Below, piece after piece: positions 27,132 through 35,691 of a DNA stretch of 64,000 nucleotides (position 1 is its first letter; every line of letters starts with the position of its first letter). Position numbers and translations under genes: made by a program. The stretch is from NCBI GenBank assembly GCA_959602045.1, contig CAUGRT010000002.1, positions 1-64,000 on the forward strand. Direction: 5' to 3'. The DNA comes from an uncultured Clostridia bacterium (GTDB taxonomy: Bacteria; Bacillota; Clostridia; UBA1381). The notes beneath the pieces are model-generated. The model was not told where the DNA came from. It did no database searches and worked only from the letters and a program-made list of their open reading frames with translations.

Positions 27132-27380
27132 TCAGCGTATGACACTGATTTTATCCCCCACGCTGCTTGAATAAAATCCCCCCTTATTTTTCTTAATGCC
27201 CCTGATGCTATAAAGATTTTTGTAAGCCAAAACACTGTCGATCCACCATCCATAAAGAATCGGCAATTCTGTTGACCGAAGCAAAATCGCTCCGAAAATA
27301 TTATCAATTTGAACCCCCTCATTCAGCATGTCAATGCAGAATAAAAGCTTTAAATGATTGCTGTTGTCATTCTTGAATAG
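27132..27380 (-). pseudogene. remnant of an SF2 (DEAD/DEAH) helicase C-terminal domain
   Basis: The frame reads FKNDNSNHLKLLFCIDMLNE then GVQIDNIFGAILLRSTELPI, matching the motif V region of SF2 helicases of the restriction/PLD-helicase type (usual form: LFCIDMLNEG...GVILLRPT). The arginine-finger motif VI (QQIGRAL) that should follow is missing, and the text resumes as KNLYSIRGIKK, resembling the later NLYSI segment, so an internal deletion is likely. An in-frame TAA lies just upstream and nothing upstream is recognisable. It is a dead fragment beside the polysaccharide locus and suggests past gain and loss of an accessory gene here. Confidence 0.6.
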
Positions 27381-27383
27381 TTA

Positions 27384-27798
27384 AAATTTCCTACTTAATT
27401 CGGAACTATCCGAATAAGCGAAATGCCTGTCCGCCCTTGCACATCATTCCGACTCAATTCCCAAGAGCAGGAGCAAATGTATAGAACTGCATATTATGCA
27501 GCTCTATTCTCACAACTCTTATTCCTCGGCCTGACTTTTTGCTTTATGTAGTATAAAGGCTTGAAAATCAATAACTTTGATATTATCATAACATACTATA
27601 AGAATAAATTCAAGTATTTCTTTCAAAAAATCACAAATAAATATACATTTTTTATGACATTTCATCAAAATGACCAAAAATGCAAAGCCCTGAATAATTT
27701 TTTGAAATAAACTGTCAAAATCAGGTTTCCTGACGCTAATAAATGCAAGCAGCACATTTTTCGTGGGAATCATTATAAAAAGATACTTATATAATAAA
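27384..27798. other. gene-free region with palindromes upstream of the two-component system
   Basis: No convincing gene. It contains a 23-bp near-perfect palindrome (27483-27505, AGAACTGCATA centred on T), a shorter imperfect palindrome (27394-27418) around TTCGGA/TCCGAA, and an AT-rich stretch. A weak open frame at 27519-27773 on the minus strand lacks family features. Promoters for the leftward polysaccharide operon probably lie here, but I could not pick one with confidence. Confidence 0.5.
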
Positions 27799-27829
27799 TT
27801 GATACTTTAAAAATTTCGCAATCTATGAT
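27799..27829 (+). promoter_or_regulatory. candidate promoter for the YesN/YesM operon
   Basis: TTGATA (27799-27804) and TATGAT (27824-27829) are spaced 19 bases apart, longer than ideal, about 50 bases before the ATG at 27882. A strong AAAGGGGAG ribosome-binding site follows. Confidence 0.5.
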
Positions 27830-27881
27830 AAAATAAGAGTAGAAATAAAGATGGTAAACGGGATTTAAAGGGGAGTCATAT

Positions 27882-29087
27882 ATGTTTAAAGTGATGGTTG
27901 TGGACGATGAAACGATTATGCACAATATTTTAAATGATTACATATCGAAATTTCATCCTGATTTAAAAATCGCGGAGGATTGCTATAGCGGCGAAGAAGC
28001 GTTAAGCCGCTTGGCAGCGTCGGAAATCGACATTGTGATTACGGATATTAAAATGCCGGAAATGGACGGAATGCAGCTGATCCGGGAAATTCATGAAAAA
28101 TATCCCGAATGTATTATTCTGATTCTAAGCGCCTACGGGGAATTTGATTATGCCCAGGAGGCAATCGCCGCCGGAGTATTCAAATACATGCTCAAGCCCA
28201 TTGATTTCGATCTGCTGTCGGATACCTTAAAAACGGTTGTCCAAAAGCTCAATCGCTTATCGCACAGCTCCGGAGCCGAGCAGCTGTTGTCCGAGCTGAT
28301 TTTCGGGACAATCGGCACAAAAAATCAATTGGATGAAGCTGCCTCCGAATGTGGGCTTCGGGATTTGGATAAGAAAAGAGGATGTCTGTACAGATTCCAC
28401 GTTCTTCCCTGCAAAAGCCTGAATGAGTGGAAATACGGCTTGGATACCATCGAAAATGTGCTTGTAAACATCGTAAAATTTTTCACCAACGGCACCGGTG
28501 TCTATATGGTCGCCCGAAAAAATCTGACGTTTTATATGGTTTCCTTAAGTGAAGAACCCAGTAACACCTCCTTTGATCTGAATCAGCTGACAGAGTATAT
28601 CTATACCGAAACCGGCTTTAACTGCTCCATTGAGCTGATCGACGAGTTTGAGAGCCTATATGAGCTGGTCGATGATACACGCTCCGACATGAAATATGAG
28701 CCAGACGCCGATGCCGGAAAGGATCGGGAAAATCTATCGGACGCCATCAAAATTGCAATTGAATATATGAACAGCCACTATGCCAGAGATATTTCCCGAA
28801 ACGAAATCTCCGAGCTGGTTCATATGTCACCGGAATATTTTTCACAATATTTCCGCAAAGAAACCGGCACGACCTTTCTTCAATATCTGACAAAGCTGAG
28901 AATCAGCAAGGCTGCGGAATATATCGAAAACGGTGAAAAAATCAGCGATGTGATTCAGAAAGTCGGATATGCCAGCAAAAACCGATTCTATGCAAATTTC
29001 AAGTATTACACATCATACACCCCCAAGGAATATAGGAGAATAAGAAGCTATGAAAAACAACATCTATCGGAAGGTGATAAAGAGTAA
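27882..29087 (+). CDS. YesN-type response regulator with AraC output domain
   Basis: 401 residues. An N-terminal receiver domain carries the acidic pair DD (8-9), phospho-acceptor D55 in VITDIKMPEMDG and the conserved Lys in KPID. A middle linker of ~150 residues is followed by a C-terminal AraC-type double helix-turn-helix (ISRNEISELVHMSPEYFSQYF and VIQKVGYASKNRFYANFKYY, ending TPKEYRR). Such regulators control glycan uptake operons in Firmicutes, paired with YesM kinases. It overlaps the kinase gene by 38 bases and faces the utilisation operon at 30858-59275, its likely target. Confidence 0.95.
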   Translation: MFKVMVVDDETIMHNILNDYISKFHPDLKIAEDCYSGEEALSRLAASEIDIVITDIKMPEMDGMQLIREIHEKYPECIILILSAYGEFDYAQEAIAAGVFKYMLKPIDFDLLSDTLKTVVQKLNRLSHSSGAEQLLSELIFGTIGTKNQLDEAASECGLRDLDKKRGCLYRFHVLPCKSLNEWKYGLDTIENVLVNIVKFFTNGTGVYMVARKNLTFYMVSLSEEPSNTSFDLNQLTEYIYTETGFNCSIELIDEFESLYELVDDTRSDMKYEPDADAGKDRENLSDAIKIAIEYMNSHYARDISRNEISELVHMSPEYFSQYFRKETGTTFLQYLTKLRISKAAEYIENGEKISDVIQKVGYASKNRFYANFKYYTSYTPKEYRRIRSYEKQHLSEGDKE

Positions 29088-30792
29088 ATATTTTGTCAAA
29101 AGCTTTTGGGCGCTTTTTGTTGTCATGACCGCACTTTTAATCTGTCTGCTGGGGTATATGTATTCGAATATGAAGAATGTTTTAAACGATACCTTTGAAA
29201 AGAACAACGAGCAATCCCTGAATATTATTGCAAACAATATTGATGACAGCGTCTCCCGTGCCAAGTTTCTGCTCAATGCCATTGAATCCAATGCTCTGAC
29301 AAAAAACTTTTTTATCCGCGGCAGCAAGGGTTCGGAGCTGTTCAGCAACCAGGATTTAAGAATGAAGGAATATTTCTCGGCAATCGAATCCTCCAATGAT
29401 TTTTTGGAATCAGTCTGCCTTTATTCCGAGCAGCACTCCGCAATCTTTTGTTCCCAGGGCTTTTTTCCGGTGGACAGCTATGCTGACAACGGCTTTATCG
29501 AAAAGCTCCCCCATGACGGAAATGAAGATATTTTCTGGGTCAGCCGTCCGCTCAATAATCTGTTTCCATTCGTGGTTTCTTTTATCAAGCCCTCTTATCG
29601 GAACGGCAAAGTGCGCGCTGTCGTTGTCAACGTCAATTTATCCAAGCTGTATCAATCCAAAAATTCCGACGGAGAATTTTATGTAGTCTCGGATTCGGGA
29701 AAAATTATATCGGAGCGGAATCAACGAAGTGCCGAAAAAGACCCGGCAGCCGACAAAAATCTGAGCCGAATGGATATTTCGGATCCCGAAAGCGCTTTTA
29801 AACGGAACGAAGACGGGACGATGTGCGTCTATAATTCCTATCAATCCAACGCCCAAGGATGGCGTTATGTTTTAGTGACCCCAATTACCAATTACGATTC
29901 CTTGATGATGCGGAACCGGATTCTTTTATGTCTGATCGGGATCACCTTTATCCTGCTGAGCTTCTTTGCCGCTATTTTGCTCACCGTCCGAAGCTATAAG
30001 CCTATTGATGAAATCATGCGCGTATTAAAGCACAATTCCCAAACCAACAGCTTTAATGAGCAGAACGTGAACGAAGTCAAATACATAACGTCTGTGATTA
30101 TGGAAAACATGCAGTTCAACAAAACGCTTTCGGACGAGCTTGAAAGAAATTTTGCGGAGCTGACAGAAGCAAGACTGGACGCGTTAAAGCTCCAGATCAA
30201 TCCGCACTTTATGTTTAATACGCTGAATATGATCCGCTATATGGAGATTGTCAATCTGGGGTATGAGCATGATGTTCCGAAAATGACCTTCAAGCTTTGC
30301 GAAATTCTGCGCTATGTATTCGAAAGAGAGGATATTGTATCGGTAAAAGACGAAATTGACCATCTTTATAAATACATAGAGCTTATGAATCTGCGATATG
30401 AAAACAAAATCAAGCTGCATGTGGATATGGATGCAAAATCCGCCGATGCAAAAATGCCGAAGCTGATTTTGCAGCCGCTGGTGGAAAACTCCGTCATTCA
30501 TGGCATGAAAAATAACAATGCTATGAATATCCGGATTCAAACAGAATATATTGACCGCAAGGAAAATCCGGTTGTCCGTATCAGCGTCAAGGATGACGGC
30601 TGCGGTTTAAGCCGCGAGCAGCTTGAAAAGATCAACGCCTATACTACCGCCGCCGATTATCATAAAGCCGACGGAATCGGACTTTCCAATATCATCCGGA
30701 GAATTAAGCTGACCTATCGGGAAAAAGCCTCTTTTGATATTAAAAGCGAAAACGGTACCGAAATTATTATTCAGATTCCCTATATTCTTTAA
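29050..30792 (+). CDS. YesM-type sensor histidine kinase
   Basis: 580 residues. A membrane helix near 19-38, an extracellular sensor of about 250 residues, a second helix near 290-312, and a cytoplasmic His_kinase domain with H386 in LQINPHFMFNTLN. The ATPase has the N box LVENSVIHGMKNN and DDGCGLS, and a GIGLSNIIRRI G2 box. The HAMP-like linker follows the second helix. It presumably detects an extracellular oligosaccharide or a binding protein and phosphorylates the response regulator encoded upstream. AGGAG lies 11 bases before the ATG, inside the regulator gene. Confidence 0.94.
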   Translation: MKNNIYRKVIKSKYFVKSFWALFVVMTALLICLLGYMYSNMKNVLNDTFEKNNEQSLNIIANNIDDSVSRAKFLLNAIESNALTKNFFIRGSKGSELFSNQDLRMKEYFSAIESSNDFLESVCLYSEQHSAIFCSQGFFPVDSYADNGFIEKLPHDGNEDIFWVSRPLNNLFPFVVSFIKPSYRNGKVRAVVVNVNLSKLYQSKNSDGEFYVVSDSGKIISERNQRSAEKDPAADKNLSRMDISDPESAFKRNEDGTMCVYNSYQSNAQGWRYVLVTPITNYDSLMMRNRILLCLIGITFILLSFFAAILLTVRSYKPIDEIMRVLKHNSQTNSFNEQNVNEVKYITSVIMENMQFNKTLSDELERNFAELTEARLDALKLQINPHFMFNTLNMIRYMEIVNLGYEHDVPKMTFKLCEILRYVFEREDIVSVKDEIDHLYKYIELMNLRYENKIKLHVDMDAKSADAKMPKLILQPLVENSVIHGMKNNNAMNIRIQTEYIDRKENPVVRISVKDDGCGLSREQLEKINAYTTAADYHKADGIGLSNIIRRIKLTYREKASFDIKSENGTEIIIQIPYIL

Positions 30793-30809
30793 TGGAAGAA
30801 AAAAAACGC

Positions 30810-30858
30810 AGAACACTTCAAATACGCCCGACGGCATATTTGAAGTGTTCTATATTTT
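30810..30858. terminator. bidirectional terminator between yesM-like gene and the utilisation operon
   Basis: AGAACACTTCAAATA (30810-30824) pairs with TATTTGAAGTGTTCT (30837-30851), a 15-bp perfect stem with T-rich sequence on the right and A-rich (T on the minus strand) on the left. It can end transcription from both sides. Confidence 0.88.
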
Positions 30859-31652
30859 TATCCGGCAAAAAAGCCGTTGTAATCCAACCATTTCAGCAAT
30901 AACTTACTCCATTGCGCCACATGCGGCAATTCCTCCGCCAAGCCCATTCCGTGATTCCCCCTCGGGAAGATATGCAGCTCCGTTTCGGTATGAACCTCCT
31001 TAAGCCGCTCGGCATATAGCAATGAATTTTTCACATTAACGCAGTTATCCGCAAAGGTGTGCCATATAAATGCCTTTGGCGTCCCCTCACCGGCAATCAG
31101 ATTCGGACTGAGTTCCTCTCCGTATTCCGCCAGATCGGCTCCCAATAAGCTCCTGCCTGATCCGAAATGCGCAATCCCCTTTCCGATCAGCTGAATCACC
31201 GGATAGCATAAAATCTGACCGTCCGGAAGAAAATCTTCCTCGTCAATCGCATCCGGATTTTCGATCGGAATCGTCTTTAAATAAGTACTCGTCAGCGCCG
31301 CCAGATGTCCGCCGGCGGAAGAACCCATGATATAGATTTTATTCCGATCCAGTCCATATTCCTCCGCATGATACCGCACAAACTGCATCGCGCGGCGCGC
31401 GTCTAATAACGGAAGCGGAAAATAATGCGGCTCTACACGATAATCACACACAAACGCCGTAACGCCATGATCCGCCAAAAAGCACGCATACTTCTCACCC
31501 TCATTCGGCGAACGGTGACTGTATCCGCCGCCCGGAAGAATCACCACCGCCCCCTTTGTCTGCTTATACTTCGGAACATACGCCGTAATCTGTGGTACTT
31601 CCTCGCACATTCCGGGTACGTTTTCCCATAACTGAAATGTTTGTTCTGTCAT
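30858..31652 (-). CDS. alpha/beta-hydrolase, probable carbohydrate acetylesterase
   Basis: 264 residues without a signal peptide. The oxyanion motif PGGGYSHRSPNEG, nucleophile S112 in GSSAGGHLAA, and a C-terminal catalytic His (about H234) in RGNHGMG show an intact esterase of the BD-FAE/acetyl-esterase type. It would remove acetyl groups from imported oligosaccharides in the cytoplasm. Last gene of the utilisation operon, 22 bases after the ThuA-like gene's stop. The ATG at 31652 follows GGGGAG; a TTG five codons upstream is less likely. Confidence 0.88.
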   Translation of the reverse strand: MTEQTFQLWENVPGMCEEVPQITAYVPKYKQTKGAVVILPGGGYSHRSPNEGEKYACFLADHGVTAFVCDYRVEPHYFPLPLLDARRAMQFVRYHAEEYGLDRNKIYIMGSSAGGHLAALTSTYLKTIPIENPDAIDEEDFLPDGQILCYPVIQLIGKGIAHFGSGRSLLGADLAEYGEELSPNLIAGEGTPKAFIWHTFADNCVNVKNSLLYAERLKEVHTETELHIFPRGNHGMGLAEELPHVAQWSKLLLKWLDYNGFFAG

Positions 31653-31673
31653 TCTTCTTCTCCCCAAACTTGT

Positions 31674-32348
31674 TTATTCTTTGATCGGATTATTCGCCCA
31701 GCGAATACTGTTTTTAATAATATTCTGAATCTCCGGCTTGTGGAAGGAATTATTCTTCTCGTGTCCCGGCTGAAAATAAAAGATATTGCCCTTGCCTCTT
31801 TTAAAGGTGCAGCCGGAGCGGAATACCTCGCCGCCGCGGAACCAGCCGAGGAAAACAACCTCATCCGGGGTCGGAATCCGAAACGGCTCGCCGTACATTT
31901 CTTCCTCACCCAACTCTATATTCTGCGGAATCCCCTTTGCGATCGGATGCTCCGGATTAATGCACCAAAGCTTTTCATAATCATTCAACCGCCACTGCAA
32001 TGAACACGGCGTACCCATCAGTCCCTTAAAAACTTTGGAATAATGCCCCGAATGAAGTACAACCAGACCCATCCCGTCCCAGACTCTCTGCATCACCTTT
32101 TTGGCAATCTCATCCGGTACACGATCATGCGCCACATGTCCCCACCAAAGCATGACATCCGTATGCTGCAAAACCTCATCCGTAAGACCACATTCCGGCA
32201 TATCCAATGTCGCTGTTGTAATGCTCATATCCTCCTCATCCTTTAAAAAGGATTCTATGTAACGGTGAATCCCGTCCGGATAATACCGGATTGTCTCCGG
32301 CTCTGTCTTTTCATGTACATACTCATTCCATATTGTCACATTAATCAT
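31674..32348 (-). CDS. ThuA-like protein
   Basis: 224 residues of the ThuA family (glutamine-amidotransferase-like fold): INVTIWNEYVHE start, DVMLWWGHVAHDRVP, GLVVLHSGHYSKVFKGLMGT, and PEHPIAKG toward the end. ThuA with ThuB (a Gfo/Idh/MocA enzyme) acts on 3-keto sugars in trehalose and related oxidative glycoside pathways. A Gfo/Idh/MocA gene lies in this same operon at 37984, and the family's reaction is not otherwise known here. No signal peptide. ATG at 32348 chosen over an upstream TTG; AGGA precedes it. Confidence 0.88.
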   Translation of the reverse strand: MINVTIWNEYVHEKTEPETIRYYPDGIHRYIESFLKDEEDMSITTATLDMPECGLTDEVLQHTDVMLWWGHVAHDRVPDEIAKKVMQRVWDGMGLVVLHSGHYSKVFKGLMGTPCSLQWRLNDYEKLWCINPEHPIAKGIPQNIELGEEEMYGEPFRIPTPDEVVFLGWFRGGEVFRSGCTFKRGKGNIFYFQPGHEKNNSFHKPEIQNIIKNSIRWANNPIKE

Positions 32349-32376
32349 TAATATCAAATCCTTTCTGTGCTTGTTT

Positions 32377-33666
32377 TTAATTCATTGAATTATTGTCCCC
32401 GCGCTTACTCACATCCTCTAAAACCATCGCCGGTCTTTCGTCCGTTTCTTTTAGAGAAAAGCAAACATGATGCATGTTCAGTCCTTTTACATGACGCGCA
32501 TAGAGCGCATAGGCAGGCAACGTTCCGAAAAACCACTGCTCCGGATATTTGTATTCATCCTCTGCAACCGTTCGGTTCGCCTCCTCCGCCGTACCGCCGC
32601 CCGGAAATTCAACCGCAACATTGTATAGGTTGATATTTTCCACTGCGCTATCCGGGATTCCCGTAATCATAATCGGGGTTTTGTCGCGTTCCGTAACCGT
32701 CACATCGGCATGAATATCCGAAAAACTGATATTTCTGATTTTACCGGGTGCGTCATCATTCTTGTTCCCCTCACCCCAAAAATCCATTTCTGCCGGCTGA
32801 TCATATTTGAGATTTCGCTTTCCGGTTCGTACAAAAAGCGGACTTCCCACGCGATGCATCTCAAGATTAGAAACGCGAATATTCTCGATCAAGCCGCCGT
32901 CCACCATCATCAACTTTATTGTCCCCATCGGGCAATCATGCACCACGCAATTGGACATCACCAATCCGCGAAATCCCGAAAGCGATGAAGTTCCCAATTT
33001 CAAAACTGCGGTGTCGCTGCTTAAAATACAATTAGTAATCACAAAATTCTCGCACATCTGCCGAGTAGTGCTTTTCAGACAAATCGAATCATCCGATGAG
33101 CTGATTCGCGTATTGGAAATCAGCACGTTTTGACAGCTGTCCAAATCAAATCCATCGTTGTTGTGCTGCACACGGCTATACACATCCGTTTTATGAATCC
33201 GAATATCGGTGCAGGAAATCATATGAACACCCCACGAACCGGCATTGCGCAATTGGATATTTTCAAAGCAAATATCCTTGCAGCGAATCATCCGCATAAG
33301 CATTGGCCGTTTCAAAAATGCCTTGCTCCCGTCAAAGCGCTCACCCCGACCGTCAATCGTTCCCCCGCCGGTAATTTCAATATGCTCCGCATCCTCGGCA
33401 TAAATCAGACACTCGGAAAAGCTGGGTGCTTCGATCGCTCCCTCGTAATCCCCCTCATAATCCTCATGCGCCGCACTGCCCCAAAGTCTTGCTCCGGGAG
33501 CAAGATATAAAGTGATATTGGATTTTAGATAAAGTGTTCCCGTTCCATAGCTTCCCGGCGGAAAATAGACAATTCCTCCTTCCGAAAGCGCGTCAATTGC
33601 CGCTTGGATGCTTTCGGTCTGCACCAACGTTTCACTGCTGACAGCGCCAAAATCCATGATATTCAT
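32377..33666 (-). CDS. GH28 family polygalacturonase-type glycoside hydrolase
   Basis: 429 residues forming a right-handed beta-helix, beginning MDFGAVSSE with the usual PPGSYGTGTLYLKSNITLYLAPG. The GH28 catalytic residues appear as NNDGFDLD (169-176) and SDDS (191-194); the later motifs around GTSSLSGFRG and RTGKR replace the classical GHG and RIK, as in rhamnogalacturonase-like or exo-acting subgroups. No signal peptide, so it works on imported oligomers. Adjacent to the GH36-like gene, which it overlaps in reading order only at its start. Family firm, exact bond not assigned. Confidence 0.9.
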   Translation of the reverse strand: MNIMDFGAVSSETLVQTESIQAAIDALSEGGIVYFPPGSYGTGTLYLKSNITLYLAPGARLWGSAAHEDYEGDYEGAIEAPSFSECLIYAEDAEHIEITGGGTIDGRGERFDGSKAFLKRPMLMRMIRCKDICFENIQLRNAGSWGVHMISCTDIRIHKTDVYSRVQHNNDGFDLDSCQNVLISNTRISSSDDSICLKSTTRQMCENFVITNCILSSDTAVLKLGTSSLSGFRGLVMSNCVVHDCPMGTIKLMMVDGGLIENIRVSNLEMHRVGSPLFVRTGKRNLKYDQPAEMDFWGEGNKNDDAPGKIRNISFSDIHADVTVTERDKTPIMITGIPDSAVENINLYNVAVEFPGGGTAEEANRTVAEDEYKYPEQWFFGTLPAYALYARHVKGLNMHHVCFSLKETDERPAMVLEDVSKRGDNNSMN

Positions 33667-33674
33667 TTCTTTCC

Positions 33675-35690
33675 TCAAGATTCATCCCTCTTTTCATACT
33701 GATTTAGCATTGTATAAGCACAAAACAAATATCCTGCTTTTTTCATTCCCTGTACCGTAATTTCATTTTCGTACTGCAAGATTCTCGCCGTCGATGAATT
33801 GGTACACAAAACTTCCATTTGAATCTCCTCCGTCAACGGAACCGTATAAGTATACCGATTTCCCTCCGCCCACTCGCGCAAGAAGATGAAATACCCGTTT
33901 TGATCATCTGAACGAATCCAAAAACCCGTGTAGCCCTCGCCGGACGGCTGCTCGCCGATCGGAATGACTTCCGATTGCGTCATAGTTTCCCGTTCCTGCC
34001 GATAGACCGCGATAATCGTTTTTAAATCCTCACATTGCCGCTTATCCAGAGAGGAAAGCTCCATCCACATCAAAGGATTTGCAACCATCACCGATGCAAA
34101 AATATAGTCGATTGAATAAAGGGACGGTCTAAAAAAATCCTCCGCACCATAAATGGATTCATTCCGCAATGGATTCAGCACTTCAAACTGAAACTTACAC
34201 GGCGGAAGAAAACGGCAAAGACTCCACAGGATGCGGAGCGTGTAGTGCGGATAATAGTTGCCCCAATCCGTATACCTGTTTTCCATAAAAACCGTCGCAT
34301 ATTCTTTCATCATAAAATACCCGAAACGCCGGTTGGCGGTAATATCGAAATTCAGATGAATTTCCCCATTACTCTTTTCCGAAAGCCGCTGCACAAACCG
34401 TCTGATGTGGTTTTCGCAAATATGATTTTTGATTACGAGTCCGTCAATTTTAAAATATCGGATTCCATAGGCTTGATAAAGCGAAATTAACTGATCGGCG
34501 TCCCGTTCCCACGCCTGATAATTTTCCGTCGTATCCAGCGAAAACCAAAGTCCCAGCTGAACTCCGCGCGCTTTCGCATAATCCGAAACCACGCGGAATC
34601 CGTTCGGAAATTTTTGAGGATGAACCGCCCAAAAATCGAAGTCCGCCGCATAAAAATCTCCCCATGCGCCGCCGCTTTCAAGGGCGGAATTTGCCGAAAT
34701 TCCTTTTTGCCAGCCATCGTCAATCTGGACAATATCAACGCCCAGCTCCGCCGCTCTGTCAATTTCTTTCCGTATAAAATCCTCACTGATTGCCGCGTCA
34801 CGATGCCTATCGCCCCATGTATTCGACATGATAAAGCTACAGCTTCCGAAAAGTTTTTTATAAAATTTTCTATAATCACTGCTGACATCTTCACTGCACA
34901 CGATCGTACTACCGCCCAGAAAAACATATTCATCAAAAACGCCGCAGCCGCCATTGCCGTGAATCCTTGCGCCTTGCAGCAAATTCACGCTGAAATCGAA
35001 GTCGGAGTCAAAGCGTTTTCCGGTGCAATAGCCATCCCTCGCAATCAAAAGCTGCTCACCGGACGGTCGTTTTTCTACAATGAAAATGTTCCCATACAAG
35101 CCCTCGTAAAACATGGTATAAAGCATACGTTTTTCCGATAAAACAAGCTCGTTGTTCCGATCGGTTTCATCATATAACCTAACCGCTTCAACCGTCATAT
35201 GCGGATTCGAAAAATTCAACGCGTCAACCGTTCCAATCTCCGGAATTTGAAGCTTTTGTTCCTGCCGGCATTGCTCTTTCTCAATCGCCGAATTATTCTC
35301 CGCTTTCCTTTCCGATTGCACATCAATCTTTCCTTTGGCAAAAAGCCGATAGCCTATTGCAGCGGTATTTGGAAAGATGAAAAACTCCTGCAATATTTCC
35401 GTTTGCCGTCCTTGATAGACCAATTCCGCCGAAAGCGCCGCTGTCCGGTTTTTGCCAAAATACTTTATCCCAAAATTCACCGTCGGCATCGTTGCGTCAA
35501 ACTCAAAATCGCGTATTCCAAACATTGCCGTTTTTCCGCCGCCGCTCCAGATTGCGCCATTTGCTCCCCGAATTGAAACGGATACCGGAGCAGAATCATA
35601 AAATTCAATCCGTCTTTCCATGCAGGAATTGCCGATGATCAATTGATTTTCTTCAAAGCTCAGATAACAATCCTCATATATTTTTTTCAC
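33675..35690 (-). CDS. GH36-like alpha-galactosidase-type glycoside hydrolase
   Basis: 671 residues of clan GH-D layout: an N-terminal beta-sandwich, then a (beta/alpha)8 barrel with VDIVQIDDGWQ (~320), the catalytic nucleophile near D416 in YFKIDG, and the acid/base near D449 in FDITANRR. The C-terminal domain is beta-rich. The sequence of the barrel departs from standard raffinose-type enzymes, so other alpha-linked sugars are possible. No signal peptide. The GTG start lies one base beyond the upstream gene's stop with GGAG six bases ahead; the longer frame to 35726 lacks an RBS. Confidence 0.85.
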   Translation of the reverse strand: MKKIYEDCYLSFEENQLIIGNSCMERRIEFYDSAPVSVSIRGANGAIWSGGGKTAMFGIRDFEFDATMPTVNFGIKYFGKNRTAALSAELVYQGRQTEILQEFFIFPNTAAIGYRLFAKGKIDVQSERKAENNSAIEKEQCRQEQKLQIPEIGTVDALNFSNPHMTVEAVRLYDETDRNNELVLSEKRMLYTMFYEGLYGNIFIVEKRPSGEQLLIARDGYCTGKRFDSDFDFSVNLLQGARIHGNGGCGVFDEYVFLGGSTIVCSEDVSSDYRKFYKKLFGSCSFIMSNTWGDRHRDAAISEDFIRKEIDRAAELGVDIVQIDDGWQKGISANSALESGGAWGDFYAADFDFWAVHPQKFPNGFRVVSDYAKARGVQLGLWFSLDTTENYQAWERDADQLISLYQAYGIRYFKIDGLVIKNHICENHIRRFVQRLSEKSNGEIHLNFDITANRRFGYFMMKEYATVFMENRYTDWGNYYPHYTLRILWSLCRFLPPCKFQFEVLNPLRNESIYGAEDFFRPSLYSIDYIFASVMVANPLMWMELSSLDKRQCEDLKTIIAVYRQERETMTQSEVIPIGEQPSGEGYTGFWIRSDDQNGYFIFLREWAEGNRYTYTVPLTEEIQMEVLCTNSSTARILQYENEITVQGMKKAGYLFCAYTMLNQYEKRDES

Positions 35691-35691
35691 A

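Noticed and set aside
27519..27773. Minus-strand open frame of 84 codons upstream of the response regulator
   Set aside because: AT-rich, no ribosome-binding site, no family features, and not in an operon; reads like chance.
32377..35690. Plus-strand open frames inside the glycoside hydrolase genes (for example 33130-33510)
   Set aside because: They overlap long minus-strand genes with clear family matches and have no ribosome-binding sites.
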